This document shows positions 37,801 through 46,617 of a DNA stretch of 64,000 nt, one piece after another (position 1 is the first letter of the stretch; the number at the start of each line of letters is the position of its first letter). The DNA is taken from the NCBI RefSeq assembly GCF_029714425.1, contig NZ_CP121668.1:6593501-6657500 (forward strand), given 5' to 3'. This stretch comes from Bradyrhizobium sp. CB2312 (lineage in GTDB: Bacteria > Pseudomonadota > Alphaproteobacteria > Rhizobiales > Xanthobacteraceae). The position numbers and the translations under genes were made by a program. The notes beneath the pieces were generated by a model. That model worked only from the letters and a program-made list of their open reading frames with translations. It ran no database searches and was not told the DNA's origin.

Positions 37801-39420
37801 TCACTTGCGGCTGACGTCGCGATAGTCGACTTGCCGGTGGAACTCGTAGGTATAGCCCTCGATCGAAGCTGCCATCACCGCGTCCTGGTTCGGCTGCCAC
37901 AGCATGATCTGTGGCATCAGGTCGGCATGCATCGCGTTGAGCTTGCGGCCGTCTTCCTCGTATTTGGCCTTATCCGGCTCGAAGCGCGCCTCCTGCGCGA
38001 TCGCAGCCAGTTCGGGATTGTTGATCGAGCTGTAGTTCCAGCGCTGATTGCCGGTGTAGAAGTTGCGGTAGAAATAATCGGTCGACGGCAGCCAGGCGAC
38101 GATGCCCTCGGTGAAGAAGGGCAGCTTCTTCTCGTTGATCTGCGTCGACATCTGCGCATCCGGCAGCTTCTGGATGTCGACCTTGATCCCGATCTTGCCG
38201 AGCGACTCCTTGACCAGCGCCGCCATCGGTTCCGCGGTCGAGGCCTGGCCGACATTGAAGCTGAACGTCGTCGAGAATCCCTCAGGCAGGCCGGCGGCCT
38301 TGAGATATTCCCGCGCCTTGTCGAGATCGATCTTCACCGGCTGCTGGAACGGGTAGATGCCGTTCAGCGGCTTGCCGTCCGGCCAGCTCGCGCCGAACAG
38401 CGGCGCGCCGCGGCCGAACAGCGCCGCCTTGAACATGTCGTCATAGGGCAGCGCGAAGGCGATGGCGCGGCGGACATTGACGTTGTCGAAGGGCGGAATC
38501 TGGTTGTTCATCGAGACGAAGGTGATCGAATTGTATTGCGGTGTCGAGATCACCTTGAGCTTGCCCTTGGCCTCGAGCGCCTGCACGTCGCTGGCCTGGA
38601 GATCGACGACGAGATCGGCATCGCCGCGCTCGACGAGGTTGGCGCGGGTGGCCGGCTCCGGCACGGACTGGATGATGACGCGCTTGAAGAAGGCCGGCTT
38701 GCTGGGCGAACCGCGGTTCCAGGCCTCGTTGCGCTTGATGATGGCCTGCTCGCCCGGCTTGAACGTCTCGAGCACATAGGCGCCGCTGCCGGCGGTGTGC
38801 TCCTTCAGCCAGGCGGTGGCCCAGGGATCATCCGCCGTCGCGTGCTCCTTTGCCACTTTCGAGTTGATGATCATCGGGTAAACGGTGGCGAGATTGGGCA
38901 GCGCGAGCTTGTCCGGTTTTGGCAGCGTCACCTCGATCGTCAGCGGATCGATCACCTTGAACTGGTCGGCCGACGTCAACGAGCCTGTCAGCAATTGCGC
39001 CTTGCCGAGGATCGGCGCCGTGACGCAGCGATCGAGCGACCATTTGACGTCCTCGGCGGTGACCGGCGAGCCGTCCTGGAATTTTGCGTCCTTGCGCAGG
39101 CGGAAGGTGAGCTTCAGCCCGTCCGGACTGACCTCGTAGGATTCGGCGAGCTCGCCCGTGATCGTATCGAGATCGAACACCCATTTGCCGTTGAGCTGCT
39201 TGCGGCCGAACGCGACCAGCCGGTCATAGGTGCTCATGCTCAGCGCGAAGGACTCGCGGGTCGAGCCGGGAATGTTGGGATCGAGCGTGTTGACCGATGC
39301 GCCGGTCACATAACGCAGCGTCTCCGCCCTGGTTTGCGCTTGCGACGGCGCAGTGGCGACGAGCAACAGCGCAGCGGTGGCGAGAACGCAGGTCGCGGGC
39401 CTGAAAGACACAAAACGCAT
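37801..39420 (-). CDS. peptide-type ABC substrate-binding protein, second importer
   Basis: A 539-residue family 5 binding protein with a Sec signal (hydrophobic TCVLATAALLLVATAPSQAQ). Mature part starts with the family pattern ETLRYVTGASVNTLDPNI, and GLKLTFRLRKDAKFQDGSPVTAEDV is diagnostic. The ATG at 39420 has AGGGA upstream; a longer frame to 39522 lacks a ribosome site. It sits 111 bp downstream of a flavin monooxygenase and hydantoin genes on the same strand, so the importer may deliver substrate to those enzymes. Confidence 0.9.
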   Translation of the reverse strand: MRFVSFRPATCVLATAALLLVATAPSQAQTRAETLRYVTGASVNTLDPNIPGSTRESFALSMSTYDRLVAFGRKQLNGKWVFDLDTITGELAESYEVSPDGLKLTFRLRKDAKFQDGSPVTAEDVKWSLDRCVTAPILGKAQLLTGSLTSADQFKVIDPLTIEVTLPKPDKLALPNLATVYPMIINSKVAKEHATADDPWATAWLKEHTAGSGAYVLETFKPGEQAIIKRNEAWNRGSPSKPAFFKRVIIQSVPEPATRANLVERGDADLVVDLQASDVQALEAKGKLKVISTPQYNSITFVSMNNQIPPFDNVNVRRAIAFALPYDDMFKAALFGRGAPLFGASWPDGKPLNGIYPFQQPVKIDLDKAREYLKAAGLPEGFSTTFSFNVGQASTAEPMAALVKESLGKIGIKVDIQKLPDAQMSTQINEKKLPFFTEGIVAWLPSTDYFYRNFYTGNQRWNYSSINNPELAAIAQEARFEPDKAKYEEDGRKLNAMHADLMPQIMLWQPNQDAVMAASIEGYTYEFHRQVDYRDVSRK

Positions 39421-39531
39421 TGGTTTTTCCCTGAATTTCGAGCAAGAACGCCAGCAAGGCAGGTTAAGAAAGAAGCAAGTTGCGCGCCAATCTCGCAGAG
39501 GCGCTTCGTCGCGGCGGCGCATCGATGATCA

Positions 39532-40965
39532 TTACGATTGCTCCATTGTTCGCGCCGGCCGCGTGATCACGGCCTGCGGCACGTCATAGGCGCTGAGAGA
39601 CGCCCAATGCCGCGCAACATCGGCGCGGAACAGGCCGCGCGTCAAGCCATTCACGAGTTTTGGCACGGCCGTCGTCATCGCATTGATCGACGATCCCGAC
39701 GGACCAAAGCTCATGGTCGAAGCGATGGCGAAGAGATGGATGTCGGAGATCCACGGCGTCTCGCCTGCCACGCGCTCGGTGAAGGCGTAATCATCGGAGA
39801 GATACGGGAAGCGGCCGAGTCGTTCGTTGCGTTCATGTTCCGGCGGCTGATAGCGGTCGGCCCAAGTGGCGATGTTGCCGGCAAAGCCGCCGAGCTCACC
39901 GCGCCCGGCAAAGTTCATGTCGATACCGGTGCCGCAGATGACAAAATCGGCATTGATAGCGCCGCGCGGTGTATGCAACTCAACGCCTTTGCCGATTTCA
40001 CGCGCGGCTTCGACCGGCGCACCCTCGTGCAATGTGAAATTGGCATGTCGCGCGCAACGGTCATAGGTCGGCTGCGGAAATCCCTCGCGCATCTCGAGGA
40101 TCTTGCGCATGAAGCGCCAGCGCCAGGCATCGTCGAGATCGCTGAGATGACGCAGGAAGCCGCGAAAGGTCAGCCAGCGATAGGGTTGGATCAGCTGGAT
40201 CTGGGCCCGGCGGCAGAGCAGATGCACTTCCGCTGCGCCTGCTTCGAGCGCGGTCGCCGCATTGTCGAAGGCGGAGGCGCCGGCGCCGATCACAGCGACG
40301 CGCTTGCCGCGCAAGCTTTCGAAGTCGATGTCGTCGGCGACGGTCGCGATCGAGCTCGCCGGCAGATGCGCTAGCTGCTCCGGGATCATCCAGTCGCCCA
40401 TGCCCTCCTGCCCCGTCGCCAGCACGATCTTGCGGGCATAGAGCGTCTCGATGCCGTCGGCGCGTTTCACGCGCACGGCGAGCAGGCCGTCAGATGCAGG
40501 CGAGATCTCCAGGAGTTTGCTAGCGTTGTGCACGGGCAGGCCGATCGTGCGCCGCAGCCAGAGCAGATACTCGGCCCAGTGATCGCGTTCGATCAGGCCA
40601 AGCTGTTGCCAGCTCTCCTTGCCGAACCGGGCTTCATGCCAGGACTGATAGGTCAGGCTCGGAATATCGAGGTCAGGGCCGGTGTAGTCCTTCGGGCTGC
40701 GCAGCGTTGGCATGCGGGCATAGGTGAGCCATGGGCCCTCCTTCCCCTCCGCGGCCTTGTCGATCAGCAGGATGTTGCTGACGCGGGAGCGCATCAGGCC
40801 GAAGCCGATGGCGATGCCGGACTGGCCTGCACCGATGATGAGCACATCCAGCGCCGGCTTGCCATCGGGTCCCGTCTTCGGTTCGAGCCAGGCAGCGCCG
40901 GGATGCGCGATCCGGGCAAGATCGGCGCGCACGCCTGCCTCAAGTTCTGTCAGCGCGTCGCTCAT
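39532..40965 (-). CDS. flavin-dependent NAD(P)H oxidoreductase / monooxygenase-like
   Basis: A 477-residue flavoprotein with an FAD Rossmann motif (VLIIGAGQSGIAIGFGL, about residue 45), a second dinucleotide motif (VAVIGAGASAFDNA, near 230) and the linking VLATGQEG, resembling flavin-containing monooxygenases and related amine or ketone oxygenases. The FMO fingerprint is not perfectly conserved. It may oxygenate a nitrogen- or carbon-centred group of the operon substrate. The ATG at 40965 overlaps the SDR stop (ATGA); a TTG at 40977 would touch the Shine-Dalgarno itself and is rejected. Confidence 0.78.
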   Translation of the reverse strand: MSDALTELEAGVRADLARIAHPGAAWLEPKTGPDGKPALDVLIIGAGQSGIAIGFGLMRSRVSNILLIDKAAEGKEGPWLTYARMPTLRSPKDYTGPDLDIPSLTYQSWHEARFGKESWQQLGLIERDHWAEYLLWLRRTIGLPVHNASKLLEISPASDGLLAVRVKRADGIETLYARKIVLATGQEGMGDWMIPEQLAHLPASSIATVADDIDFESLRGKRVAVIGAGASAFDNAATALEAGAAEVHLLCRRAQIQLIQPYRWLTFRGFLRHLSDLDDAWRWRFMRKILEMREGFPQPTYDRCARHANFTLHEGAPVEAAREIGKGVELHTPRGAINADFVICGTGIDMNFAGRGELGGFAGNIATWADRYQPPEHERNERLGRFPYLSDDYAFTERVAGETPWISDIHLFAIASTMSFGPSGSSINAMTTAVPKLVNGLTRGLFRADVARHWASLSAYDVPQAVITRPARTMEQS

Positions 40966-41711
40966 GCCGCGAGCCAACCTCCGTCGACCACCATCACGGT
41001 CCCCGTCGTGAACGAGGACGCATCGCTGGCGAGATGCAGCGCGGCCTGCGCGATATCTTCAGCCGCGCCGAACCGCTTCATGGCGTGGCGGTTGCGGGAG
41101 ACTTCGCGCACCTCGTCCGGATTGGCGTGCCGGGCAAAGCTGCGGCGGAGCATCGGCGTATCGATCGCGCCGGGCGCAATCGCGTTGACGCGGATGCCGT
41201 CGGTTGCGAAATCCACCGCCATGGTCCGGGTGAGGCTGACGATCGCGCCCTTGGCGGCGATATAGGCACTGTTGCCCTTGCCGCCGGCGATAGCAAGCTG
41301 CGATGCCAGCGTGATGATCGAGCCGCTGTTCTGCCGCTGCATCTGCGGCACCGCGGCCCGCGCCCACAACCAGGTGCCGCCGACATTGGCGCGGAACACC
41401 GCATCCCAATCGTCCAGGGTCGTGGTCAGCACCGTGCCGCCGCAGGAGAAGCCGGCAGCGGTCATGAGGATGTCGAGCCGGCCGTGGCGCGCGACGAGCT
41501 CGCTGACGACGGTCTCGGCGAAGCCGGCATCACCGACGTCGCCGACATGCGTCGTTGCCTCGCCCACGAGGTTCAGCGTCTCCTCAAGGCCGACAGCATC
41601 GCGATCGACCAGCGCGAGGCGCGCCCCCTCCTCGGCGAACAGTTTTGCGCTGGCGCGGCCGATGCCTGAGCCGGCGCCGGTGATGATGGCGGTGCGCCCC
41701 TGCAGCCGCAT
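40962..41711 (-). CDS. short-chain dehydrogenase/reductase
   Basis: A 249-residue classical SDR with the cofactor motif TGAGSGIGRASA, the D-x-V-like LVDRDA acidic residue suggesting NAD preference, the catalytic YIAAKGA (Tyr-x3-Lys) and Ser in ITLASQLA. The C-terminus GTVMVVDGGW is typical. It oxidises or reduces a hydroxyl/keto group. It overlaps the flavoprotein gene by 4 bp and follows an epimerase gene by 1 bp, placing it in the hydantoin-region operon. Confidence 0.88.
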   Translation of the reverse strand: MRLQGRTAIITGAGSGIGRASAKLFAEEGARLALVDRDAVGLEETLNLVGEATTHVGDVGDAGFAETVVSELVARHGRLDILMTAAGFSCGGTVLTTTLDDWDAVFRANVGGTWLWARAAVPQMQRQNSGSIITLASQLAIAGGKGNSAYIAAKGAIVSLTRTMAVDFATDGIRVNAIAPGAIDTPMLRRSFARHANPDEVREVSRNRHAMKRFGAAEDIAQAALHLASDASSFTTGTVMVVDGGWLAA

Positions 41712-41712
41712 G

Positions 41713-42687
41713 TCAAATCCCCTCCTTGTGCTGCATCCACCAGGCGCTCATCGCTGCCGCGGACTCGGCACAGCCGAACCGCGCGCGCCAGCCGAATTCA
41801 TCGGCCATCCGCTTGACCGACATCGGCGCACGATCCCTCCCATGAAGCTTGATGAAGTTCTTCTCTCTCGGTGTCGCGAGCCGGCATTGCAGGCCGGGAT
41901 GCAACGCGGCAAAAGCCTCGCCCCATTGCAGCGCCGACCAGGCCGCGCCGCTGGAGATATTGTAGAGCCGGTGGCGCGGCCGCTCGGCCTCGATCAGCAC
42001 GGCAACGGCTTCGGCGACGTCCGGCGCGTAGGTCCAGTCCTTCATCCCGGGAGACGGCATGATCGCCGGCTCGCCTCGCGCGAACGCCGCCAGAATCTGG
42101 AATTGAAGACTGGGCGTGTCGCGCACCGAGCTGGCCTGCTCCCACGGACCGAACACCGCGCTCAGCCGCACGCTCAGGAACTCTCCGCCGAAGAGTTCGG
42201 CATAGCGGGCGACAGATCGTTCCGAGGTGAATTTGCTGATCGCGTAGAACGAGACGGGATCGCAAGGCGTCTCCTCGTCCAGCACCGGAAAGCGCTGGCC
42301 CGCGGCGCCGTAGGCCGACCCCGACGACAGATTGACGACGCGACGAACGCCGTGGCGGATCGCCGACTGCAGGATCGGTATCTGGGCCATCACGTTGATC
42401 TCGAGAACGCGCGCGGGCGAGGCCCGCTCGAGATCATCGCCGGCCGTAACCGCCGCGCCGAGCACGATCGCATCGCAGCCCCGGGCAATGAGGAGGTCGA
42501 TGCCTTCCGCGTCGGTAATGTCGCCCTGGACGACCTTGAGCCGCTCGCGATAGTCGGTCAGCGACCGCTGCGCCGCCGGAGGCAGCAGCGCACGATCATA
42601 CAGCGTCACCTCATGCCCGCGCGCGAGCAGCACCTCGGCAAGATTGAGGCCGACAAAGCCGGTGCCGCCGAAGATGACGATCTTCAT
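41713..42687 (-). CDS. NAD-dependent epimerase/dehydratase-family protein
   Basis: A 324-residue extended SDR: the N-terminal MKIVIFGGTGFVGLNLAEVLL gives the glycine-rich NAD motif, and VSFYAISKFTSER contains the catalytic Tyr-x3-Lys. Such proteins epimerise, dehydrate or reduce sugars and other hydroxylated compounds. In this context (hydantoinase upstream by 16 bp, SDR downstream by 1 bp) a role on an amino-acid or sugar-like intermediate is possible. The ATG at 42687 is chosen as the first residue of the motif, although the ribosome site is weak. Confidence 0.85.
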   Translation of the reverse strand: MKIVIFGGTGFVGLNLAEVLLARGHEVTLYDRALLPPAAQRSLTDYRERLKVVQGDITDAEGIDLLIARGCDAIVLGAAVTAGDDLERASPARVLEINVMAQIPILQSAIRHGVRRVVNLSSGSAYGAAGQRFPVLDEETPCDPVSFYAISKFTSERSVARYAELFGGEFLSVRLSAVFGPWEQASSVRDTPSLQFQILAAFARGEPAIMPSPGMKDWTYAPDVAEAVAVLIEAERPRHRLYNISSGAAWSALQWGEAFAALHPGLQCRLATPREKNFIKLHGRDRAPMSVKRMADEFGWRARFGCAESAAAMSAWWMQHKEGI

Positions 42688-42703
42688 CGCGCGCAATCCA
42701 CCA

Positions 42704-44173
42704 TCACAGCAGTTTTGCCCCAAAGTTCCGTTCCGGATCCATGTCCGCAACGAGGCGTCCGGTCGGCTTGGCCGCCTCACCGCCGCTGCGCGCCAGGAAT
42801 TTTCCACTGCCGGCGCTCGCGAGGCACTTGTTGCCGTCGATGATGACGCGGCCGCGCGACAGCACAGACACAGGCCAGCCCTTCAGCTTGCGGCCGGCGA
42901 ACGGCGTGTAGCCGGCGAGGTCATGCATCATCTCGTCCGCAATCACGGTCTCGCGGTTCGGATCCCAGATCGCGATATCAGCGTCGGCGCCGACCGCGAT
43001 CGAGCCCTTGCGCGGATGCAGATTGTAGATTTTTGCCGGGGCTGTCGACGTGAGCTTGACGAATTTTTCCAGGCCCAGCCGGCCCTTCGACACCATCGCG
43101 TCGAACAGCAGCGGCAGCCGCAGCTCCAGTCCCGGAAGACCGTTGGCGACCTGCTTGAAATTCGGATTAGGACCCGCACGCAGCTTGCCGGTCTCGTCGT
43201 ACCGATATGGCGCGTGATCCGACGAAATGGTCTGGAGATCGCCGAGCGACAGCGCCTGCCACAGCGCCTCCTGGTCGGCATGCGTGCGCGGCGGCGGGCT
43301 GCACATCCATTTAGCGCCCTCGGCGCCGGGCTTGTCGAGATCGTTCGCGGTGAGGAACAGATATTGCGGGCAAGTCTCTGCGAAGACCTTCAATCCCTGG
43401 CCGCGCGAGTCACGGATGACCTTGGCGCCTTCAGCGGTCGAGACATGGAAGATCATGATCGGCTGGTCGATCAGCGCGGCCATGCCGATCAGCCGGGTGA
43501 AGGCTTCGGCCTCCGAGACACGGGCGTGGCTGACGGCGTGATATTTCGGCATGGTGTAGCCACGCGCGAGCAGCCGCTTCACCATCCAGGCGATGATGCC
43601 GTGGTTCTCGGCATGAGCGCACAGCATCGCACCGGACTGGCGCGCCGCGAGGAGAATGTCGAGCAAGGGCTCGTCGTCGACCTTGAGGCGGTCGTAGGTC
43701 ATGAAGATCTTGATCGAGGCGTGGCCCTGCTTCACCAGCGCCGGGATGTGCTCCTCGACCGTTTCCTTGGTGGCATCGGCGATGATCATGTGAAAGGCGT
43801 AGTCGATCACGGCGCCTTTCTTCGCCAGCGCGTGATAATCCTCCACCACCTGCGGCAGCTTCATGCCGACATGCTGGGCGGCGAACGGGATCACCGTGGT
43901 GGTGCCGCCGAAGGCCGCCGACACGGTTGCGCTCTCGAAGGTATCGGCGTTCATGATGCCGGCGGCGGACAATTGCTCGATGTGCGCGTGGCTGTCGACG
44001 CCGCCGGGCAGCACCAGCTTGCCGCGCGCGTCGATCTCGCGCTTGCCCGCCGGCAGCCCGCGGCCGATCGCCGCGATGGTCTCGCCTGTTATGGCGACGT
44101 CGGCCTCGAAGACGTCGGTGGTGGTGGCAACTCGGCCGCCGCGGATGATCAGGTCGTAAGCGGGTTCAGTCAT
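42704..44173 (-). CDS. D-hydantoinase / dihydropyrimidinase family cyclic amidase
   Basis: A 489-residue metallo-amidohydrolase with all expected ligands visible: His62 and His64 in VDSHAHIEQ, carboxylated Lys155 in ASIKIFMTY, His187 in LCAHAENHG, His243 in IFHVSTAEG and Asp319 in SSDHAPYRYDETGK. This is the D-hydantoinase/dihydropyrimidinase signature. It opens 5-substituted hydantoins or dihydropyrimidines to N-carbamoyl amino acids without ATP. It is divergent from the racemase gene by 56 bp; the carbamoylase is at 45548. The adjoining genes point to D-amino acid formation rather than uracil catabolism, though the latter cannot be excluded. Confidence 0.9.
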   Translation of the reverse strand: MTEPAYDLIIRGGRVATTTDVFEADVAITGETIAAIGRGLPAGKREIDARGKLVLPGGVDSHAHIEQLSAAGIMNADTFESATVSAAFGGTTTVIPFAAQHVGMKLPQVVEDYHALAKKGAVIDYAFHMIIADATKETVEEHIPALVKQGHASIKIFMTYDRLKVDDEPLLDILLAARQSGAMLCAHAENHGIIAWMVKRLLARGYTMPKYHAVSHARVSEAEAFTRLIGMAALIDQPIMIFHVSTAEGAKVIRDSRGQGLKVFAETCPQYLFLTANDLDKPGAEGAKWMCSPPPRTHADQEALWQALSLGDLQTISSDHAPYRYDETGKLRAGPNPNFKQVANGLPGLELRLPLLFDAMVSKGRLGLEKFVKLTSTAPAKIYNLHPRKGSIAVGADADIAIWDPNRETVIADEMMHDLAGYTPFAGRKLKGWPVSVLSRGRVIIDGNKCLASAGSGKFLARSGGEAAKPTGRLVADMDPERNFGAKLL

Positions 44174-44229
44174 GAGGCACTCCGTGATAGGCTCAAGGCA
44201 CGCAATCGCAATTTCGCAGGAAGACCATC
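44174..44229. promoter_or_regulatory. 56-bp divergent region between hydantoinase and racemase genes
   Basis: This very short space must contain the starts of two opposite-strand genes. An AGGAAG ribosome site for the racemase lies at its plus-strand end. At least one promoter probably overlaps a coding region. No clear dyad is visible. Confidence 0.4.
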
Positions 44230-44892
44230 ATGTCTCGGCCGCGCATCCTCGTCATCAATCCGAACTCCAATCCCGCGGTCACGCAAGGGCTGGAGGATGC
44301 GTTGAAGCCGCTCGGCTTCGAGGGCGGGCCGGAACTGGTCTGCCAGTCGCTGGCCGAGGGTCCGTTCGGCATTGAAAGCCAGGCCGATGTCGATAGCGTC
44401 GCGATGCCGCTGCGCCGCCTCGTCGAAGGCGACAACAGCTCGGCGGCCTTCGTCATCGCCTGCTACAGCGATCCCGGGCTTCAGGTTTGCCGCGAAGGCA
44501 CGGAGCGGCCAGTGTTCGGCATCGCCGAGTGCGGCGTGCTGACCGCGCTCGCGCGCGCCGAAACCTTTGGCGTCATCGCGATCGCGCAGCGTTCGATCCC
44601 GCGGCATATGCGCTATCTCAGGCAGATGGGATTGACCGAGCGCCTCGCCGGCGAGCGGCCGCTCAACATGAGCGTTGCCGAGACTGCTTCGGGCGAAGGC
44701 ACGCTGGCCAAGATGATCGAGGTTGGCCGCACGCTGCGGGACGCGGACGGCGCCCGCGCCATCGTGATGGGCTGCGCCGGCATGGCGCGTCACCGCCGCC
44801 CGCTGGAGGACGCGCTGGGCATTCCCGTGATCGACCCGACACAGGCGGCCGTGACCATGGCGCTGGGCGCGGTGCAGTTCTCGGCTCACTAG
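44230..44892 (+). CDS. hydantoin racemase-like Asp/Glu racemase family protein
   Basis: A 220-residue protein with the N-terminal RILVINPNSNPAVTQGLED and the two catalytic cysteines Cys78 (VIACYSDPG) and Cys182 (VMGCAGMA) at the spacing of hydantoin racemases, which interconvert L- and D-5-monosubstituted hydantoins. It would let the D-selective hydantoinase and carbamoylase consume both enantiomers. It is the only plus-strand gene of the hydantoin block, and its TAG stop overlaps the reverse-strand stop of the flavin reductase through a shared CTAG. Confidence 0.88.
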   Translation: MSRPRILVINPNSNPAVTQGLEDALKPLGFEGGPELVCQSLAEGPFGIESQADVDSVAMPLRRLVEGDNSSAAFVIACYSDPGLQVCREGTERPVFGIAECGVLTALARAETFGVIAIAQRSIPRHMRYLRQMGLTERLAGERPLNMSVAETASGEGTLAKMIEVGRTLRDADGARAIVMGCAGMARHRRPLEDALGIPVIDPTQAAVTMALGAVQFSAH

Positions 44893-45542
44893 GCGTCCTT
44901 CAGCTCGTTTTGGTCCTGGCGCGCGAGCGCATGGCTCTCGCGGACAAGCGCAAACGTGTCCCGCTGCGTGGTGTAGAGATTGCCGAACATGCGGCCGATC
45001 GGCCGGTACGCATCGAGATCGACATACATGTTGGCCTCATCGACGAGGCCCTCGCGGGCGTGAACCCTGAGCACCTCGCCGACCAGGAGCTCACGGTCGG
45101 GCGAGAAGGTCAGCACGACGTGGCGCCGGCATTCCAGCGCGAAGGGTGCCGCAGCAAGGCGCGGCACTTTCACGTCGATGGAGGGAAGCGTGGCAAGCCC
45201 CGTCGCAGCAACCTCGCTGTCGCCGGAGGGGAAATCGACGGCGCAGTCGTTCATGGCGACCGACAGCGCCTCATCGACCATGTGCACCACGAACTCGCCG
45301 TCGCGATGGATGTTGCGGGTCGTGTCCTTCGGACTATGATCCGGCTTGTGCTGGAGCCCGAGCACGATCAGCGCCGGACTTTCCGAGAAGACGTTGAAGA
45401 AGCTGAACGGCGCGGCATTGACCGCCCCGTTCTCGTCCAGCGTCGTCACCAGCGCGATCGGCCGCGGCACGACCACGCCGCAGAGCAGCTTGTAGCGATC
45501 GCGCGGATCGAGCTCGCGCAGGGAGATGCCCTTGTCCGCCAT
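44889..45542 (-). CDS. flavin reductase-like FMN-binding protein
   Basis: A 217-residue split-barrel flavoprotein: VVVPRPIALVTTLDENG near residue 24 and the following AAPFSFFNVFSESPALIVLG are the FMN-binding core of the flavin reductase family. These enzymes supply reduced flavin to partner monooxygenases or act on small substrates. The partner could be the flavin monooxygenase at 39532, but this is inference. It starts 5 bp after the carbamoylase stop on the same strand, so they are co-transcribed. Confidence 0.83.
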   Translation of the reverse strand: MADKGISLRELDPRDRYKLLCGVVVPRPIALVTTLDENGAVNAAPFSFFNVFSESPALIVLGLQHKPDHSPKDTTRNIHRDGEFVVHMVDEALSVAMNDCAVDFPSGDSEVAATGLATLPSIDVKVPRLAAAPFALECRRHVVLTFSPDRELLVGEVLRVHAREGLVDEANMYVDLDAYRPIGRMFGNLYTTQRDTFALVRESHALARQDQNELKDA

Positions 45543-45547
45543 CAGCC

Positions 45548-46480
45548 TCACGTCTCCGGCGGCGGCACGGCGCCCGTGCGACTGGTGATCAAGCCGTAAT
45601 GCTCGATGCGGCGGTGCGCCGCGAAGTTGAAGATCGTGGTCTTGCCGAAGGTGGTGGCATCGAGGTCGCACGCGTGAACCAGAAGCTCGTCCTCGTCCGT
45701 CCTGGCCTCGGCGACGATCTCGCCATTGGGATCGACGATCAGGCTGCCGCCGAATAACGGATGGCCGTCCTCATTGCCGGCCTTGGCCACCGCGACCACC
45801 CAGGTCGCATTCTGATAAGCGCCGGCCTGCACGGAGAGGCGATTGTGGAACAGGCGCTTCTCGACGCCCTCCTCGCTCTTCTCGGCGTTCACCGATGGTG
45901 TGTTGTAGCCGATCAGCACCATCTCGACGCCCTGCAGGCCCATGACGCGATAGGTCTCGGGCCAGCGGCGGTCGTTGCAGATGGCCATGCCGATGACGCC
46001 ACCGAGTTCGCGCCAGACGTTGAAGCCGAGATCGCCCGGCTCGAAATAGCGCTTCTCGAGATGCTGGTGCGAGCGCTTGGTGTCGTAGTCCACATGGCCC
46101 GGCAGGTGGACCTTGCGATATTTGCCGACGATCTTGCCGGACTTGTCGGTCAGGATGGCGGTGTTGAAGTGGTGGCCATCCGGCGTCAGTTCGGCGTAGC
46201 CAAAGTTCATGGCCATCTGATGCTGCGCCGCACGCTCGAACAGCGGCTTCGTCGCCGCATTCGGCATCTCGCGCTCGAACCAATTGTCGAACTCCGCCCG
46301 GTCCTCGACGTACCAGCGCGGGAAAAATGTTGTCAACGCCAGTTCCGGATAGACGATCAGGTCGGCGCCTTTAGCTTTCGCCTCGTCCATCAGCGCGATC
46401 ATGCGCTTGACCACGGCCTCACGGCTGTCGGCTTTCTGGATCGGGCCCATCTGGGCGGCGGCGACGTTGACGATACGCAT
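45548..46480 (-). CDS. N-carbamoyl-D-amino acid hydrolase (nitrilase superfamily)
   Basis: A 310-residue CN-hydrolase with the catalytic triad Glu46 (VYPELALTTFFPRW), Lys123 (YRKVHLPGH) and Cys168 (AICNDRRWPE). The segment CNDRRWPETYRVMGLQG and GYNTPS match the well-known DCase family from Agrobacterium, which cleaves N-carbamoyl-D-amino acids to D-amino acid, CO2 and ammonia. Length is normal (about 304). The ATG at 46480 follows AGGA by 8 nt; the longer frame to 46603 is not supported. It completes the ATP-independent hydantoin route with the hydantoinase and racemase. Confidence 0.9.
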   Translation of the reverse strand: MRIVNVAAAQMGPIQKADSREAVVKRMIALMDEAKAKGADLIVYPELALTTFFPRWYVEDRAEFDNWFEREMPNAATKPLFERAAQHQMAMNFGYAELTPDGHHFNTAILTDKSGKIVGKYRKVHLPGHVDYDTKRSHQHLEKRYFEPGDLGFNVWRELGGVIGMAICNDRRWPETYRVMGLQGVEMVLIGYNTPSVNAEKSEEGVEKRLFHNRLSVQAGAYQNATWVVAVAKAGNEDGHPLFGGSLIVDPNGEIVAEARTDEDELLVHACDLDATTFGKTTIFNFAAHRRIEHYGLITSRTGAVPPPET

Positions 46481-46502
46481 CAGCGATTTCCTGGTGATGT
46501 CT

Positions 46503-46517
46503 TGGCAGAAACTGCCA
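46503..46517. promoter_or_regulatory. inverted repeat TGGCAG-AAA-CTGCCA upstream of carbamoylase
   Basis: Perfect 6-bp arms separated by AAA, ending 22 bp before the carbamoylase start codon, in a 137-bp gap that follows the aminotransferase stop. The position fits an operator over a promoter or leader. The protein is unknown. Confidence 0.3.
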
Positions 46518-46617
46518 TTTGAAGGATGTGGCAGCGCGCGCAGCTTAGCGCAGCATCGCCGGACATTTCCAGCCGGAGGCCTGCGCGAGGGCATGATGTG
46601 CATTGCATGCTTCGCAT

